A DNA stretch of 64,000 bases from the NCBI RefSeq assembly GCF_002868735.1, contig NZ_CP025611.1, positions 1 through 64,000 on the forward strand, given 5' to 3'. Below, piece after piece: positions 7,682 through 17,234 of this stretch (position 1 is its first letter; every line of letters starts with the position of its first letter). The translations under genes were made by a program, and so were the position numbers. Source of the stretch: Niveispirillum cyanobacteriorum. GTDB lineage: Bacteria; Pseudomonadota; Alphaproteobacteria; Azospirillales; Azospirillaceae. Under the pieces are notes generated by a model. It was not told the origin of the DNA. It saw nothing but the letters and a program-made list of their open reading frames with translations, and did not search any database.

Positions 7682-7691
7682 GATGATCGCT

Positions 7692-7767
7692 TGGCGTCCC
7701 CAAGGGGATTCGAACCCCTGTTACCGCCGTGAGAGGGCGGTGTCCTAGGCCTCTAGACGATGGGGAC
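7692..7767 (-). tRNA. tRNA-Glu (anticodon CUC)
   Basis: The minus strand folds as a full cloverleaf. The acceptor stem is GTCCCCA with TTGGGGAC, the anticodon arm CCGCC-CTCTCAC-GGCGG puts CTC in the anticodon position, and the T arm is AGGGGTTCGAATCCCCT. CCA is encoded at the 3' end (7694-7692). The identity is glutamate, reading GAG. A terminator follows. tRNA 3' ends are frequent integration sites and the AT-rich gene lies directly downstream; I did not find a second copy of the tRNA 3' end marking an element boundary. Confidence 0.95.
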
Positions 7768-7803
7768 TAGAGCCGTGCGAGGCGCGCTTTCTATGCGAAA
7801 GGG

Positions 7804-7836
7804 CCGGGGGTGATCAAGCGGTTTTTTCACCCCCGG
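7804..7836 (-). terminator. Terminator after the TlpA-like gene
   Basis: A perfect 10-base-pair stem (CCGGGGGTGA with TCACCCCCGG) lies 16-48 bases past the stop of the thioredoxin-like gene. The loop is 13 bases and there is no clean T run after the stem, so efficiency is uncertain. Confidence 0.55.
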
Positions 7837-7851
7837 TCCATTTTTCTGTCA

Positions 7852-8478
7852 TCAACGTATGGCCCAGCCGATCAGGGCTTTGGCCTCTGCTCCGTCCCAA
7901 TGCGCGGCGCCGGCCAGACGGCCAACTTCGCGCCCCTCGGCATCGACCAGGATCGACAAGGGCAGGCCTTCCTTCAGGGGGAAGGCCTTCATGCTGGTCA
8001 TCTTCTGGTCCAGATAGATGGGCAGGGATTTGATGCCCGCCTTCTCAAAAAACGGCCCGACCTCGTTCATGCCACCCCGGTCCACGGAGATGGCGACGAC
8101 CTGGAACTTGTCACCGCCAAGGTCGGCCTGCAACCGGTCCAGCGCCGGCATTTCGCGGATACAGGGCGCGCACCAGGTGGCCCAGAGATTGATCAGCAGC
8201 GCCTTGCCCTTGAAGGACGCCATATCGACCGGGTTGCCATCCTTGTCGGTGATGGTCATGGGCGGCAGGGCAGGGCGGTCGGGGCTGGCCACGAAGGGGC
8301 GTGCCTCCCCTTGGAAAACCGGCATGGCGGCGGGGGTTGCCGGGGCTTCGGCGGTGGTTGCGGGGGCCGCCGCCGGTGTGGCCGGCGCGGAACTTTCCTT
8401 CTTCTCGCCGCAGCCCCCCGTTACGAGAATTGCTGTACCCACGGCCACGATTGTTGCGATGCGTCGGAAAATCGCCAT
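7852..8478 (-). CDS. TlpA-type thioredoxin-like lipoprotein
   Basis: A 208-residue protein starting at ATG 8478. The N-terminus is a lipoprotein signal with a lipobox ending at C23 (ILVTGGC), followed by an Ala/Pro/Thr-rich linker to about 55. Then comes a thioredoxin fold with the active site WCAPC (C103, C106) after the strand [12 protein letters not shown]. The cis-proline region is [15 protein letters not shown]. TlpA/ResA-like proteins reduce disulfides in periplasmic partners, often for cytochrome c or oxidase maturation; the partner here is unknown. The gene is divergent from argH with a 76-base gap that must hold both promoters. In alphaproteobacteria such a gene beside argH is a common arrangement. 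Confidence 0.88.
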   Translation of the reverse strand: MAIFRRIATIVAVGTAILVTGGCGEKKESSAPATPAAAPATTAEAPATPAAMPVFQGEARPFVASPDRPALPPMTITDKDGNPVDMASFKGKALLINLWATWCAPCIREMPALDRLQADLGGDKFQVVAISVDRGGMNEVGPFFEKAGIKSLPIYLDQKMTSMKAFPLKEGLPLSILVDAEGREVGRLAGAAHWDGAEAKALIGWAIR

Positions 8479-8554
8479 TCTGCCCTCTATCGAACTTTGT
8501 GCGACAGAGTTCGTGCCCGACGGCCCCGCCGTCAACCCCGCAAACCGACGCAGA

Positions 8555-9979
8555 ATGACGATGACCGAGAAAACCGCCCAGAAAGCCGCCGCCGGAACCG
8601 ACGCCAACGCGCTGTGGGGCGGGCGATTTGGCTCTGGTCCCGCCGCCATCATGCAGCAGATCAACGCCTCCATCGGCTTTGACCAGAAACTGTGGGCGCA
8701 GGATATTGCGGGATCGAAGGCGCACGCCACCATGCTGGCAGCCCAGGGCATCATCTCTGTTGGGGACTGCGACGCCATCCTGTCCGGCCTGGATCAGGTT
8801 GCGGCAGAGATTGCCGAGGGCCGTTTCACCTTCACGGTGGAGAATGAGGATATCCACATGAATGTGGAATCCCGCCTGAAGGAGATCATCGGGGAGCCGG
8901 CGGGTCGTCTGCACACCGCGCGGTCGCGCAATGATCAGGTGGCGACCGATTTCAAGCTGTGGGTGCGCGACGCGTTCGACCGGCTGGACAAGGATTTGCA
9001 GGCGCTGCAGGCAGCCCTGATCGACCGCGCGGAACAGTTCCCGGACCTGATCATGCCGGGCTTCACGCATTTGCAGACGGCACAACCCGTTACCTTCGGC
9101 CACCATCTGCTAGCCTATGTGGAAATGCTGGGCCGTGACCGGGCGCGCATGCGCGATGCCCGCGCGCGGCTGAATGAATGCCCGCTGGGGTCTGCCGCGC
9201 TGGCCGGCACCCCCTATCCCATTGACCGCGACGCCACGGCGGCGGCCCTGGGCTTTGACCGGCCCACGGCCAATTCGCTGGACGCTGTGTCCGACCGCGA
9301 TTTCGCGCTGGATTACCTGGCCGCCGCCAGCATCTGCGGCACGCATCTGTCGCGTCTGGCCGAAGAGATTGTGATCTGGTGCACCAGCCAGTTCCGCTTC
9401 ATCCGCCTGACCGATGCCTTTACCACCGGCAGCTCCATCATGCCGCAGAAGCGCAACCCCGACGCCGCCGAACTGGTCCGGGCCAAGGTGGGCCGCGTCA
9501 TCGGCGCCCTGAACGGGCTGCTGATCGTGATGAAGGGTCTGCCGCTGGCCTATTCCAAGGATATGCAGGAAGACAAGGAACCGGTCTTCATGGCGGATGA
9601 GACCCTGGCTTTGTGTCTGGCGGCCACCACCGGCATGATCCGCGACCTGACGCCCGATCCGGCCGCTATGCGCCGCGCGGTGGAGGCCGGGTTCCCCACG
9701 GCCACCGACCTTGCCGACTGGCTGGTCCGGTCCCTGGGCGTGCCGTTCCGCGATGCCCACCACATCACGGGCCGCATCGTGAAGCTGGCGGAGGAGGCGG
9801 GGACGGGTCTGGCCGAGGTGCCGCTGGACAAGATGCAGGCGGTGCATGCCGGCATCACCGACGCCGTCTATGGCGTGCTGACCTTGGAAGCGTCGGTCAA
9901 CAGCCGCACCAGCTTTGGCGGCACCGCCCCGTCGCGCGTTCGTGCGGCGGTGGAAGCCGCCAAGGCGCGGTTCCTGTAA
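8555..9979 (+). CDS. argH: Argininosuccinate lyase
   Basis: A 474-residue enzyme that splits argininosuccinate into arginine and fumarate, the last step of arginine synthesis. It belongs to the fumarase/aspartase superfamily. The signature [12 protein letters not shown] is present near 290-301, as are the N-terminal LWGGRF and the substrate-loop sequence [17 protein letters not shown] near 116-132. Two ATG codons, at 8555 and 8561, are possible starts; I use the first. The open frame extends much further upstream but that part overlaps tlpA antisense and lacks family residues. It begins a plus-strand run of argH, a small lipoprotein gene, lysA and a TIGR02302 gene. Confidence 0.97.
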   Translation: MTMTEKTAQKAAAGTDANALWGGRFGSGPAAIMQQINASIGFDQKLWAQDIAGSKAHATMLAAQGIISVGDCDAILSGLDQVAAEIAEGRFTFTVENEDIHMNVESRLKEIIGEPAGRLHTARSRNDQVATDFKLWVRDAFDRLDKDLQALQAALIDRAEQFPDLIMPGFTHLQTAQPVTFGHHLLAYVEMLGRDRARMRDARARLNECPLGSAALAGTPYPIDRDATAAALGFDRPTANSLDAVSDRDFALDYLAAASICGTHLSRLAEEIVIWCTSQFRFIRLTDAFTTGSSIMPQKRNPDAAELVRAKVGRVIGALNGLLIVMKGLPLAYSKDMQEDKEPVFMADETLALCLAATTGMIRDLTPDPAAMRRAVEAGFPTATDLADWLVRSLGVPFRDAHHITGRIVKLAEEAGTGLAEVPLDKMQAVHAGITDAVYGVLTLEASVNSRTSFGGTAPSRVRAAVEAAKARFL

Positions 9980-10002
9980 CCCGCCCCGGAAGGAGCAAGC
10001 CC

Positions 10003-10167
10003 ATGCGCAAAGCCATCCTTTTCGTTGCCCTTCTGGCGCTGGCCGGGTGCGGGATGAAACCGCATTTCCCCAAGGCCCCGCCGGGCAGCCCGCCGCCCAA
10101 GACCTATCCCGATCCGGCCAGCGATCCGAAGCCGGTCCCCCCTTCTTCTGAGAAGCCGCAACAATGA
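10003..10167 (+). CDS. Small LptM-like lipoprotein
   Basis: A 54-residue lipoprotein. The signal MRKAILFVALLALAGC ends in a lipobox at C16 and is followed by GMKPHFPKAPPGSPPPKTY and a proline-rich tail. A ribosome binding site, AAGGAGC, sits 7-13 bases before the ATG. Short lipoproteins of this kind (YifL/LptM family, linked in E. coli to maturation of the LptD lipopolysaccharide translocon) are commonly encoded just before lysA. Here the stop overlaps the lysA start by four bases (ATGA). The family link rests on size, lipobox context and location; the protein is too short for stronger evidence. Confidence 0.75.
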   Translation: MRKAILFVALLALAGCGMKPHFPKAPPGSPPPKTYPDPASDPKPVPPSSEKPQQ

Positions 10168-11447
10168 CCTGCTTCCCCGTTCCCGGTTTCCACTACACCG
10201 ACGGCGCGCTGCATGCCGAGGGTGTGGCCCTGTCTGCCATCGCCGCCGCGGTCGGCACACCCACCTATGTCTATACGACAGAGGGGCTGACCGCCGCGTG
10301 GCGCGCCTATGCCGACGCCTTTGCCGGCCAGGATGTCACCATCTGCTACGCGTTGAAGGCCAATTCCAATCTGGCCGTCATCCGCACCCTGGCGCAGCTG
10401 GGGGCCGGCGGTGACGTTGTGTCGGTGGGGGAGATGCGCCGCGCGCTGGCCGCCGGCATTCCCGCCGATAAGATCGTGTTCTCCGGCGTGGGCAAGACGC
10501 GGGATGAACTGGTCGCGGCGTTGAAGGCCGGTATCCACCAGATCAATGTGGAAAGCCTGCCCGAGTTGGAGGTTCTGTCGGCGGTTGCCGTGGAACTGGG
10601 CGTCGATGCCCCCATCGCCATCCGCATCAATCCCGACGTTGATGCCGAAACCCATGGCAAGATCGCTACGGGCCGCAAGGAGGACAAGTTCGGCATCGAT
10701 TTCGCCCATGCGGGAGAGGCCTATGCCCGCGCCATGGCGCTGCCCGGTATCAATCCGGTCGGCATTGCGGTCCATATCGGGTCCCAGCTTTTGAAGACCA
10801 CGCCGTTCCGCAAGGCGTTCGGTAAGCTGGCCGAACTGGTGCGTGATCTGAAGGCCCACGGCGTGCCGTTGAGCCGTATTGACCTGGGCGGCGGTCTGGG
10901 TGTGCCGTATAAGCCGGAAGATCAGGCCCCCGATTACCCCGCCTATGCCAAGGCCATTGCCGAGACGGTGGGCGGCCTGGGTTGCCATGTCACGCTGGAA
11001 CCGGGCCGGTCGCTGGTGGCCGCTGCCGGCCTGCTGCTGACCCGGACCATCTTTGTGAAGGAAGGGTTGCACCGCCGCTTCCTGATCGTCGATGCCGCCA
11101 TGAATGATCTGGTGCGCCCGGCCATGTATGAGGCCTGGCACACGGTCATCCCTGTGGCACAGCCGGCGGCGGATGCCGTGTTGGCGGATGCCGACATTGT
11201 CGGCCCGGTTTGCGAAACGGGGGACACGTTTGCCCGCCTGCGCCCCATGCCGCCCGTGGCGCCGGGCGATCTGCTGGCCTTTTTGACCGCGGGTGCCTAT
11301 GGCGCCGCCATGTCTTCGACATATAATTCCCGTCCATTGGTGGCCGAGGTTCTGGTGTCGGGCGCGAAATTCGAGGTGGTCCGCCGCCGCCCCAGCTTCG
11401 AGGACAGCCTGACGCTGGAGCAGATGCCCGATTGGCTCTCCCCTTAA
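10164..11447 (+). CDS. lysA: Diaminopimelate decarboxylase
   Basis: A 427-residue PLP enzyme with an alanine-racemase-like barrel. It makes lysine from meso-diaminopimelate. The PLP lysine lies in CYALKANSN near residue 61, the family motif GVGKTRDELVAAL near 110, HIGSQL near 200, the glycine-rich phosphate-binding GGGLGVPY near 240, EPGRSLVAAAG near 280 and the active-site CETGD near 350. Its length is standard. The start overlaps the stop of the lipoprotein gene, which implies translational coupling. Confidence 0.97.
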   Translation: MTCFPVPGFHYTDGALHAEGVALSAIAAAVGTPTYVYTTEGLTAAWRAYADAFAGQDVTICYALKANSNLAVIRTLAQLGAGGDVVSVGEMRRALAAGIPADKIVFSGVGKTRDELVAALKAGIHQINVESLPELEVLSAVAVELGVDAPIAIRINPDVDAETHGKIATGRKEDKFGIDFAHAGEAYARAMALPGINPVGIAVHIGSQLLKTTPFRKAFGKLAELVRDLKAHGVPLSRIDLGGGLGVPYKPEDQAPDYPAYAKAIAETVGGLGCHVTLEPGRSLVAAAGLLLTRTIFVKEGLHRRFLIVDAAMNDLVRPAMYEAWHTVIPVAQPAADAVLADADIVGPVCETGDTFARLRPMPPVAPGDLLAFLTAGAYGAAMSSTYNSRPLVAEVLVSGAKFEVVRRRPSFEDSLTLEQMPDWLSP

Positions 11448-11499
11448 GCGGTGAAAGCGGGGTAGGCTGTCGGCCAGACATGTAAGGTGTGAACGACAG

Positions 11500-14202
11500 A
11501 TGCCTCCCCGCCCGACCCCGCCCCGTGATCCCGGCCAGCGCGCCGCCGGCCAGAGTCCCGCCCGGACGTTGGCCGCGCGGCTGCGGTCGCTGCTGGGCCG
11601 GTATCGGGTGGGATCGGTGCCGGTCCTGGCCAGGGCGCCCCTGCCGGGCGATAGTGGCAGCCGGCCCCTGAAACTGGCCCGCGCCATCCTGTGGTGGGAG
11701 GCGCTTTGGCCCCCATTCTGGCGACCCTTGTCGATGCTGGGCCTGTTCCTGGCCGTGGCCTGGATGGGCCTGTTTGTGCATCTGTCGCCCTGGCTGCATG
11801 TGCCGCTGCTGCTGCTCATGCTGGGCGGGGTCGGTTACCTGATACGGGAAGGGCTGCGGTCGCTGCACCTGCCGACGGAGGCGGACGCCCGTCGCCGCCT
11901 GGAACGTGACAGCCGGCTGGCACACCGACCGCTGTCGCAATTGCAGGATGGCATTGCCGGCGGGGCCGGCGATCCGCTGGCCCACGCGCTGTGGCGGCTG
12001 GCGCAGGAACGGGCGAAGGGGCAGTCGCGGGATTTGCGCGTCGGCCTGCCCGACAGCAATCTGACGAGCCGGGACCCCTGGGCTCTGCGCGTCGCTGTTG
12101 CTTTGCTGATGGTGGTGGGGGCGACGGTCGGCTGGGGCGACCTGGGCGGGCGCACGTTGAGTGCTTTTGTGCCGGCCGTGGGGCTGGGGGGGGTGTTCAC
12201 GCCCACCCGTCTGGATGCCTGGGCCACGCCGCCGGATTATACCGGGCAACCGCCGGTGTTTCTGACGGGCCTGAAACCCGCCAATGCGGCCGATGGCGGG
12301 ACGGAAGAGGGGGAGGAGAAGCCCCTGTTCCTGCCGGCGGGGACCAAGCTGGTGGTGCGGCTTGACGGCGGGCTGGGCACGCCGACCTTACGCGCCAACA
12401 ACCAGGATGTGGATTTCCAGCCTGTGGCCGGTGGTGGTCATCAGGTGGAACTGGCCCTGACGGAGGGGGAAGGCGTCTCTGTGCGGCAGTTCGGGCGGGA
12501 GGTGGCCTCCTGGCCCATCCGTCTGATCCCCGATCAGCCGCCGGGCATCGCGTTTCGCACCCCGCCGGCGGCCACGGAACGCAATGCGCTGCGCATCGAT
12601 TATACCGGGGCCGATGATTACGGCATCCATGCCGTCACGGCGACGGTGACGCTGGCGACCGACCTGCCGATGGGCATCGACAAGACGCCCTTTGATCTGC
12701 CCCTGCCTGTCCCGGCCAAGAACAAGCGGGAGATTACGGGCACTGGCTATCACGATCTGTCGGGCCATCCCTGGGCCGGGATGCCTGTGACCGTCCGCCT
12801 GCGCGCCACCGATGGCGCCGGGCAGGTGTCGCAGAGTGCCGAACAGGCCATCACCCTGCCGGAGCGGCATTTCAACCACCCCGTGGCCCGCGCCATCATC
12901 GAACAGCGCAAGACCCTGATCCTGATGGGTGACACGGTGCGCCCGCTGGTGGGCCGTGCCCTGCATGACCTGTCGGTCAATCTTGACGGCTATGGCGGCG
13001 ATCCGCTGGCCTTCCTGGCGCTGCGCAGTGCGGTGGGCCGCCTGATGCGCAATGCCGGGCCGGATACGGTGCCCAGTGCTATCGCCATGCTGTGGGATGT
13101 GGCCCTGCGTATCGAGGATGGGAACCTGTCGCTGGCGGAGCGCGAGTTGCGCGATGCGCAGAAAGCACTAATGGACGCGCTGGACCGCAACGCCCCGGCG
13201 GAAGAGATCGACCAGGCCATGCAGCGGCTGGAGCAGGCCATGCGCGATTTCATGGATGCGCTGGAACAGCAGGAAGCCAAGAATCCTCAGGCCCAGAATC
13301 AGCCCCAGAATCAGGGCGAACCCGACCCCAATGCCCAGTCCATGAGCCGGGACGAGGTGGAGGAGATGGTGCGCCAGATGCGCGATCTGGCCGCGTCTGG
13401 CAACCACGAGGCAGCGCGCGAGATGCTGTCGCAGCTTCAGCAGATGATGGAAAATCTTCAAAACGGGCAGCCGCAGCAGCAACAGGACGCAGAGGCGAAC
13501 CAGCAGGGTCAGGCACTCGCCGAACTGAACCAGAAGCTGCGAGATGTGCAGAAGCAGCAACAGCAGCTTATGGATGACACCTTCACCCGTCAGCAGGAAC
13601 AATTTGACGGGGCCGGGGAGCTGCCCCCCAACCAGATGCCGGGCCTGTCCATGCCCAACCGCCAGGGGCGCCGCCCCGGTGACCAGGGCGCGCAGCCGGG
13701 TAAGGCGGATGCCCATGCCGGCGCCATGGCCGGGCGTCAGGAAGAGTTGCGCGGCGAGTTGGGCGATATCATGCGCCGGCTGGGTGAGATGGGCGGCGAC
13801 ATCCCCCGTCCCCTGGGTCGGGCCGAACGCGCCATGAAAGAGGCCACCGACGCCCTGCGCAGCGGTGCACCAGATCAGGCCGTGGCCTCTCAGGGGGAGG
13901 CGCTGGAACAGCTGCAGCAGACGCTGAAATCCATGCAGGAACAGATGGCCAAGGCCAGCCCCGGACAGGCCGGCGGCCAGCGTAACCGCACCGGGCGGCA
14001 GCAGGGCCGCGACCCATTGGGCCGTCCGCTGCCCGGTTCCGGCACCCTGGACGGCGAAGAGGTTAAAATCCCCGCCGAGGCCGACATGCAGCGCGCCCGC
14101 CAGATTCTGGAGGAACTGCGTCGCCGGGCCGGGGAACAGAACCGGCCCAAGGCGGAGCGGGACTATATCGACCGTCTGCTGGACCGGTTCAAACGTTATT
14201 GA
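11500..14202 (+). CDS. TIGR02302/DUF4175-type large membrane protein
   Basis: A 900-residue protein of the alphaproteobacterial TIGR02302 (DUF4175) type. After a basic N-terminus (to about 65) come two hydrophobic segments near 85-115 and a third near 195-215. A large presumably periplasmic region with beta-like segments follows (about 220-460). The long C-terminal half (about 560-900) is dominated by Gln, Glu and Asn, with coiled-coil-prone helices such as LSQLQQMMENLQNGQPQQQQ. Function is unknown. Its recurrent position near lysA and polA in this group points to a conserved but undescribed role, perhaps in the envelope. It starts 52 bases after lysA. Confidence 0.85.
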   Translation: MPPRPTPPRDPGQRAAGQSPARTLAARLRSLLGRYRVGSVPVLARAPLPGDSGSRPLKLARAILWWEALWPPFWRPLSMLGLFLAVAWMGLFVHLSPWLHVPLLLLMLGGVGYLIREGLRSLHLPTEADARRRLERDSRLAHRPLSQLQDGIAGGAGDPLAHALWRLAQERAKGQSRDLRVGLPDSNLTSRDPWALRVAVALLMVVGATVGWGDLGGRTLSAFVPAVGLGGVFTPTRLDAWATPPDYTGQPPVFLTGLKPANAADGGTEEGEEKPLFLPAGTKLVVRLDGGLGTPTLRANNQDVDFQPVAGGGHQVELALTEGEGVSVRQFGREVASWPIRLIPDQPPGIAFRTPPAATERNALRIDYTGADDYGIHAVTATVTLATDLPMGIDKTPFDLPLPVPAKNKREITGTGYHDLSGHPWAGMPVTVRLRATDGAGQVSQSAEQAITLPERHFNHPVARAIIEQRKTLILMGDTVRPLVGRALHDLSVNLDGYGGDPLAFLALRSAVGRLMRNAGPDTVPSAIAMLWDVALRIEDGNLSLAERELRDAQKALMDALDRNAPAEEIDQAMQRLEQAMRDFMDALEQQEAKNPQAQNQPQNQGEPDPNAQSMSRDEVEEMVRQMRDLAASGNHEAAREMLSQLQQMMENLQNGQPQQQQDAEANQQGQALAELNQKLRDVQKQQQQLMDDTFTRQQEQFDGAGELPPNQMPGLSMPNRQGRRPGDQGAQPGKADAHAGAMAGRQEELRGELGDIMRRLGEMGGDIPRPLGRAERAMKEATDALRSGAPDQAVASQGEALEQLQQTLKSMQEQMAKASPGQAGGQRNRTGRQQGRDPLGRPLPGSGTLDGEEVKIPAEADMQRARQILEELRRRAGEQNRPKAERDYIDRLLDRFKRY

Positions 14203-14281
14203 GGGCCAACAGTCTCGACATCACGGCCCTGTTGCGCCATGTTCCGGGGCCTAGAACACAGCCGGAACGACAGGCCGCCCC

Positions 14282-17197
14282 ATGCCGACCGACAGCGCCC
14301 CCAGCACCGCCCTTCCGCCGGCCGACGGCACGCCGCTTTATCTGGTGGATGGGTCGGGCTTCATCTTTCGGGCCTATCACGCGCTGCCGCCGCTGAACCG
14401 GCCCGACGGGACGCCGGTGAATGCCGTCATGGGCTTTACCAATATGCTGATGCGGCTGCTGGCAGAACTGAAGGCCGATGCGGTGGCCATCATCTTTGAC
14501 AGCAAGCGCCTGAATTTCCGCAATGAATTCTATCCCGACTACAAGGCGCACCGGCCCGAGCCGCCGGAGGATCTGCGGCCCCAGTTCGCGATCATCCGCG
14601 AGGCGGTGGAGGCCTTCAACCTGCCGCGCATCGAGCTGGAAGGGTATGAGGCCGACGACCTGATCGCCACCTACGCCCGGCAGGCCCGTGCCCAGGGACG
14701 GCCCGTCACCATCGTGTCGTCGGACAAAGACCTGATGCAGCTTGTGGATGACGGCATCCGCATGCTGGACCCGATGAAGAACAAGATGATCGGGCCGGAT
14801 GAGGTGTTTGAGAAGTTCGGCGTCGCCCCCGACAAGGTGGTGGATGTCCAGGCCCTGGCCGGCGACAGCGTCGATAATGTCCCTGGCGTGCCCGGTATCG
14901 GCATCAAGACAGCGGCCCAACTGATCACCGAGTACGGCTCTCTGGAGGCGCTGCTGGAGCGGGCGGGGGAGATCAAGCAGGCGGGCCGCCGGCAGAAGCT
15001 GATCGAAAATGCCGACCTTGCCCGCATCTCCAAGCGGCTGGTGAAGCTGGAAGAGAATGCGCCGGTGCCGGTGCCGGTGGAAGAGTTGAAGGTGCGGGAG
15101 CCGGATGTGAACCGGCTGCTGTCCTGGCTGGGTGTACAGGGGTTCCGGTCGATCATCGCCAAGGTGAAGGCCGAAATCGCCGCCGACGGCACCCTGGCCG
15201 ATGGGGCCGCCCTTCATGCCGCCGCCGGGGACGGCGGTGAACAGCAGCGCCGCGACCTGCGCGCCGCCCTGGACGGCCGGTCCTATGCCCCCTCTGCCGC
15301 CCCTGCAGTGGTGCGGGCCGATGCGCATATTCCCCGTCCCGACAAGGTGGAGCATGTCCTTGTCGATACGGAGGAGGCGCTGGCCGCCTGGGTGGCAGAA
15401 GGTTTGGAAGCCGGTGTCGTTGCCGTCGATACGGAGACCGATGGCCTGACCCCGATGCGCGCCAGTCTGGTGGGCATCTCCCTGTCCACCCGTCCGGGCC
15501 GTGCCTGCTACATCCCCGTGGCCCATATCGATCCATCCACGCCCAAGGAAGGGGCGGGGGGACTGGATTTCGGCGATGGCGCGCCGCCGCCCAAACAGGT
15601 GCCGCTGACCCGCGCTCTGGACATCCTGAGGCCGCTGCTGGAACATCCGGGCGTGCTGAAGGTCGGGCACAATATTAAGTTTGACCTTCAGATGTTCGCC
15701 AAGCATGGCGTCACGGTCGCGCCCATCGACGACACGATGTTGCGCTCCTACGTCATTGGCGGTGGGCGGCATGGCCATGGCATGGACGAACTGGCGCAGC
15801 GCCATCTGGGCGTCACCACCATCTCCTTTGATGAGGTGACGAGGACTGGCAAGAGCCGCATCACCTTTGACCGTGTACCGCTGGATAAGGCCACGGCTTA
15901 TGCGGCTGAGGATGCGGATATCACCCTGCGCCTCTGGCATGTGCTGCGCCATGACGTGCTGGCCGACCGGATGGTGACGGTTTACGAGACCATTGAGCGT
16001 CCCCTGGTGCCCGTGGTGGCGCGGATGGAGATGGAGGGCGTGCTGGTCGACAGGCAGGTCCTGAAGGAACTGTCCAACGATTTTGCCAAGCGGCTGGTGG
16101 AGCTGGAGGCAGAGATCCATGTCCTGGCCGGTCGCACCTTCAATGTCGGCAGCCCCAAGCAGCTGGGCGAGATTCTGTTCGACGAGATGAAGCTGTCGGG
16201 CGGCAAGAAATCCGCCAAGACCGGCGCCTGGTCCACCGACAGTTCGGTGCTGGAGGAACTGGCCGACCTGGGCATTCCCATCTGCCAGAAGGTCATGGAC
16301 TGGCGGCAATTCGCCAAGCTGAAATCCACCTACACGGATACGCTGGGCGAACAGATCAATCCCGGTACGGGCCGTGTCCATACCAGCTTTGCCCTGGCCG
16401 CGACCTCTACCGGCCGCCTGTCCTCGACCGATCCCAACCTGCAGAACATTCCAATCCGCACGGAAGAGGGACGGAAAATCCGCCGCGCCTTCGTGGCCGC
16501 CCCCGGCAACCGCATTATGTCCGTGGATTACAGCCAAATCGAATTGCGCATCGTCGCGGAAATGGCGGGCATCCCGGCCCTGCAACAGGCCTTCCGCGAT
16601 GGCATCGACATCCATGCCATGACGGCGAGCCAGGTGTTCAATGTGCCGCTGGATCAGATGACCTCGGAAATCCGTCGCCGGGCCAAGGCCATCAATTTCG
16701 GCATCATCTATGGCATTTCCAGCTTCGGCCTGTCACGGCAGTTGGGCATTGCCGCAGGCGAGGCCGGGGCCTTCATCAAGGCCTATTTCGAACGCTTCCC
16801 GGAGCTTCAGGCCTATATGGAAAAGACCAAGGCCGAGGCGGCACGAGACGGCTATGTCCGCACCCTGCTGGGCCGCAAATGCTGGATCCAGGGCATCCAG
16901 GAAAAGGGTGCACGCAAGTCCTATGCCGAGCGTCAGGCCATCAACGCCCCTATTCAGGGCACCGCCGCCGATATCATCAAGCTGGCCATGATCAAGCTGC
17001 CGGGGGCGCTGGCGGATGCCGGTCTGAACGCCCGCATGCTTTTGCAGGTGCATGACGAATTGCTGTTTGAGGTGCCGGAGGCGGAGGTGGAGGCGACATC
17101 CGCCCTGGTCCGCCAGGTGATGGAGGGGGCGGTGGATATCGGCATCCCCCTGGTCGCCGAAGCCGGCGTCGGCCTGTCCTGGGCCGAGGCACATTGA
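14282..17197 (+). CDS. polA: DNA polymerase I
   Basis: A 971-residue three-domain enzyme. The 5'-nuclease domain (about 13-300) has LVDGSGFIFRAYHAL, GYEADDLIATYA and the helix-hairpin-helix GVPGIGIKTAAQLI. The 3'-5' proofreading domain has its first acidic motif intact (VAVDTETDGLTP, near 380) and the later YAAEDADITLRL. The polymerase domain carries motif A VDYSQIELRI (near 745), the O-helix RRAKAINFGIIYG (near 800) and motif C QVHDELLFEV (near 920). It fills repair and Okazaki gaps. The ATG at 14282 is 79 bases after the TIGR02302 gene. Confidence 0.98.
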   Translation: MPTDSAPSTALPPADGTPLYLVDGSGFIFRAYHALPPLNRPDGTPVNAVMGFTNMLMRLLAELKADAVAIIFDSKRLNFRNEFYPDYKAHRPEPPEDLRPQFAIIREAVEAFNLPRIELEGYEADDLIATYARQARAQGRPVTIVSSDKDLMQLVDDGIRMLDPMKNKMIGPDEVFEKFGVAPDKVVDVQALAGDSVDNVPGVPGIGIKTAAQLITEYGSLEALLERAGEIKQAGRRQKLIENADLARISKRLVKLEENAPVPVPVEELKVREPDVNRLLSWLGVQGFRSIIAKVKAEIAADGTLADGAALHAAAGDGGEQQRRDLRAALDGRSYAPSAAPAVVRADAHIPRPDKVEHVLVDTEEALAAWVAEGLEAGVVAVDTETDGLTPMRASLVGISLSTRPGRACYIPVAHIDPSTPKEGAGGLDFGDGAPPPKQVPLTRALDILRPLLEHPGVLKVGHNIKFDLQMFAKHGVTVAPIDDTMLRSYVIGGGRHGHGMDELAQRHLGVTTISFDEVTRTGKSRITFDRVPLDKATAYAAEDADITLRLWHVLRHDVLADRMVTVYETIERPLVPVVARMEMEGVLVDRQVLKELSNDFAKRLVELEAEIHVLAGRTFNVGSPKQLGEILFDEMKLSGGKKSAKTGAWSTDSSVLEELADLGIPICQKVMDWRQFAKLKSTYTDTLGEQINPGTGRVHTSFALAATSTGRLSSTDPNLQNIPIRTEEGRKIRRAFVAAPGNRIMSVDYSQIELRIVAEMAGIPALQQAFRDGIDIHAMTASQVFNVPLDQMTSEIRRRAKAINFGIIYGISSFGLSRQLGIAAGEAGAFIKAYFERFPELQAYMEKTKAEAARDGYVRTLLGRKCWIQGIQEKGARKSYAERQAINAPIQGTAADIIKLAMIKLPGALADAGLNARMLLQVHDELLFEVPEAEVEATSALVRQVMEGAVDIGIPLVAEAGVGLSWAEAH

Positions 17198-17234
17198 TCA
17201 ATCGAGACGATGATTTCCGTTTGAGGACAGGTTT

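Noticed and set aside
6389-7767. A direct repeat of the tRNA-Glu 3' end that would mark an integrated element
   Set aside because: I searched the AT-rich gene flanks by eye and found no second copy of the T-arm/acceptor sequence.
10104-11819. A 571-codon minus-strand open frame opposite lysA
   Set aside because: Low-complexity, Arg/Gln/Gly/His-rich translation typical of a shadow frame.
13160-13600. Gln/Asn-rich stretch of the TIGR02302 protein as a separate gene or prion-like element
   Set aside because: It is in frame within the long protein and this composition is typical of its family's C-terminal half.
14189-16615. An 808-codon minus-strand open frame opposite polA
   Set aside because: It has no recognisable domain, shares the DNA of a well-marked polA, and long antisense frames are expected at this GC content.
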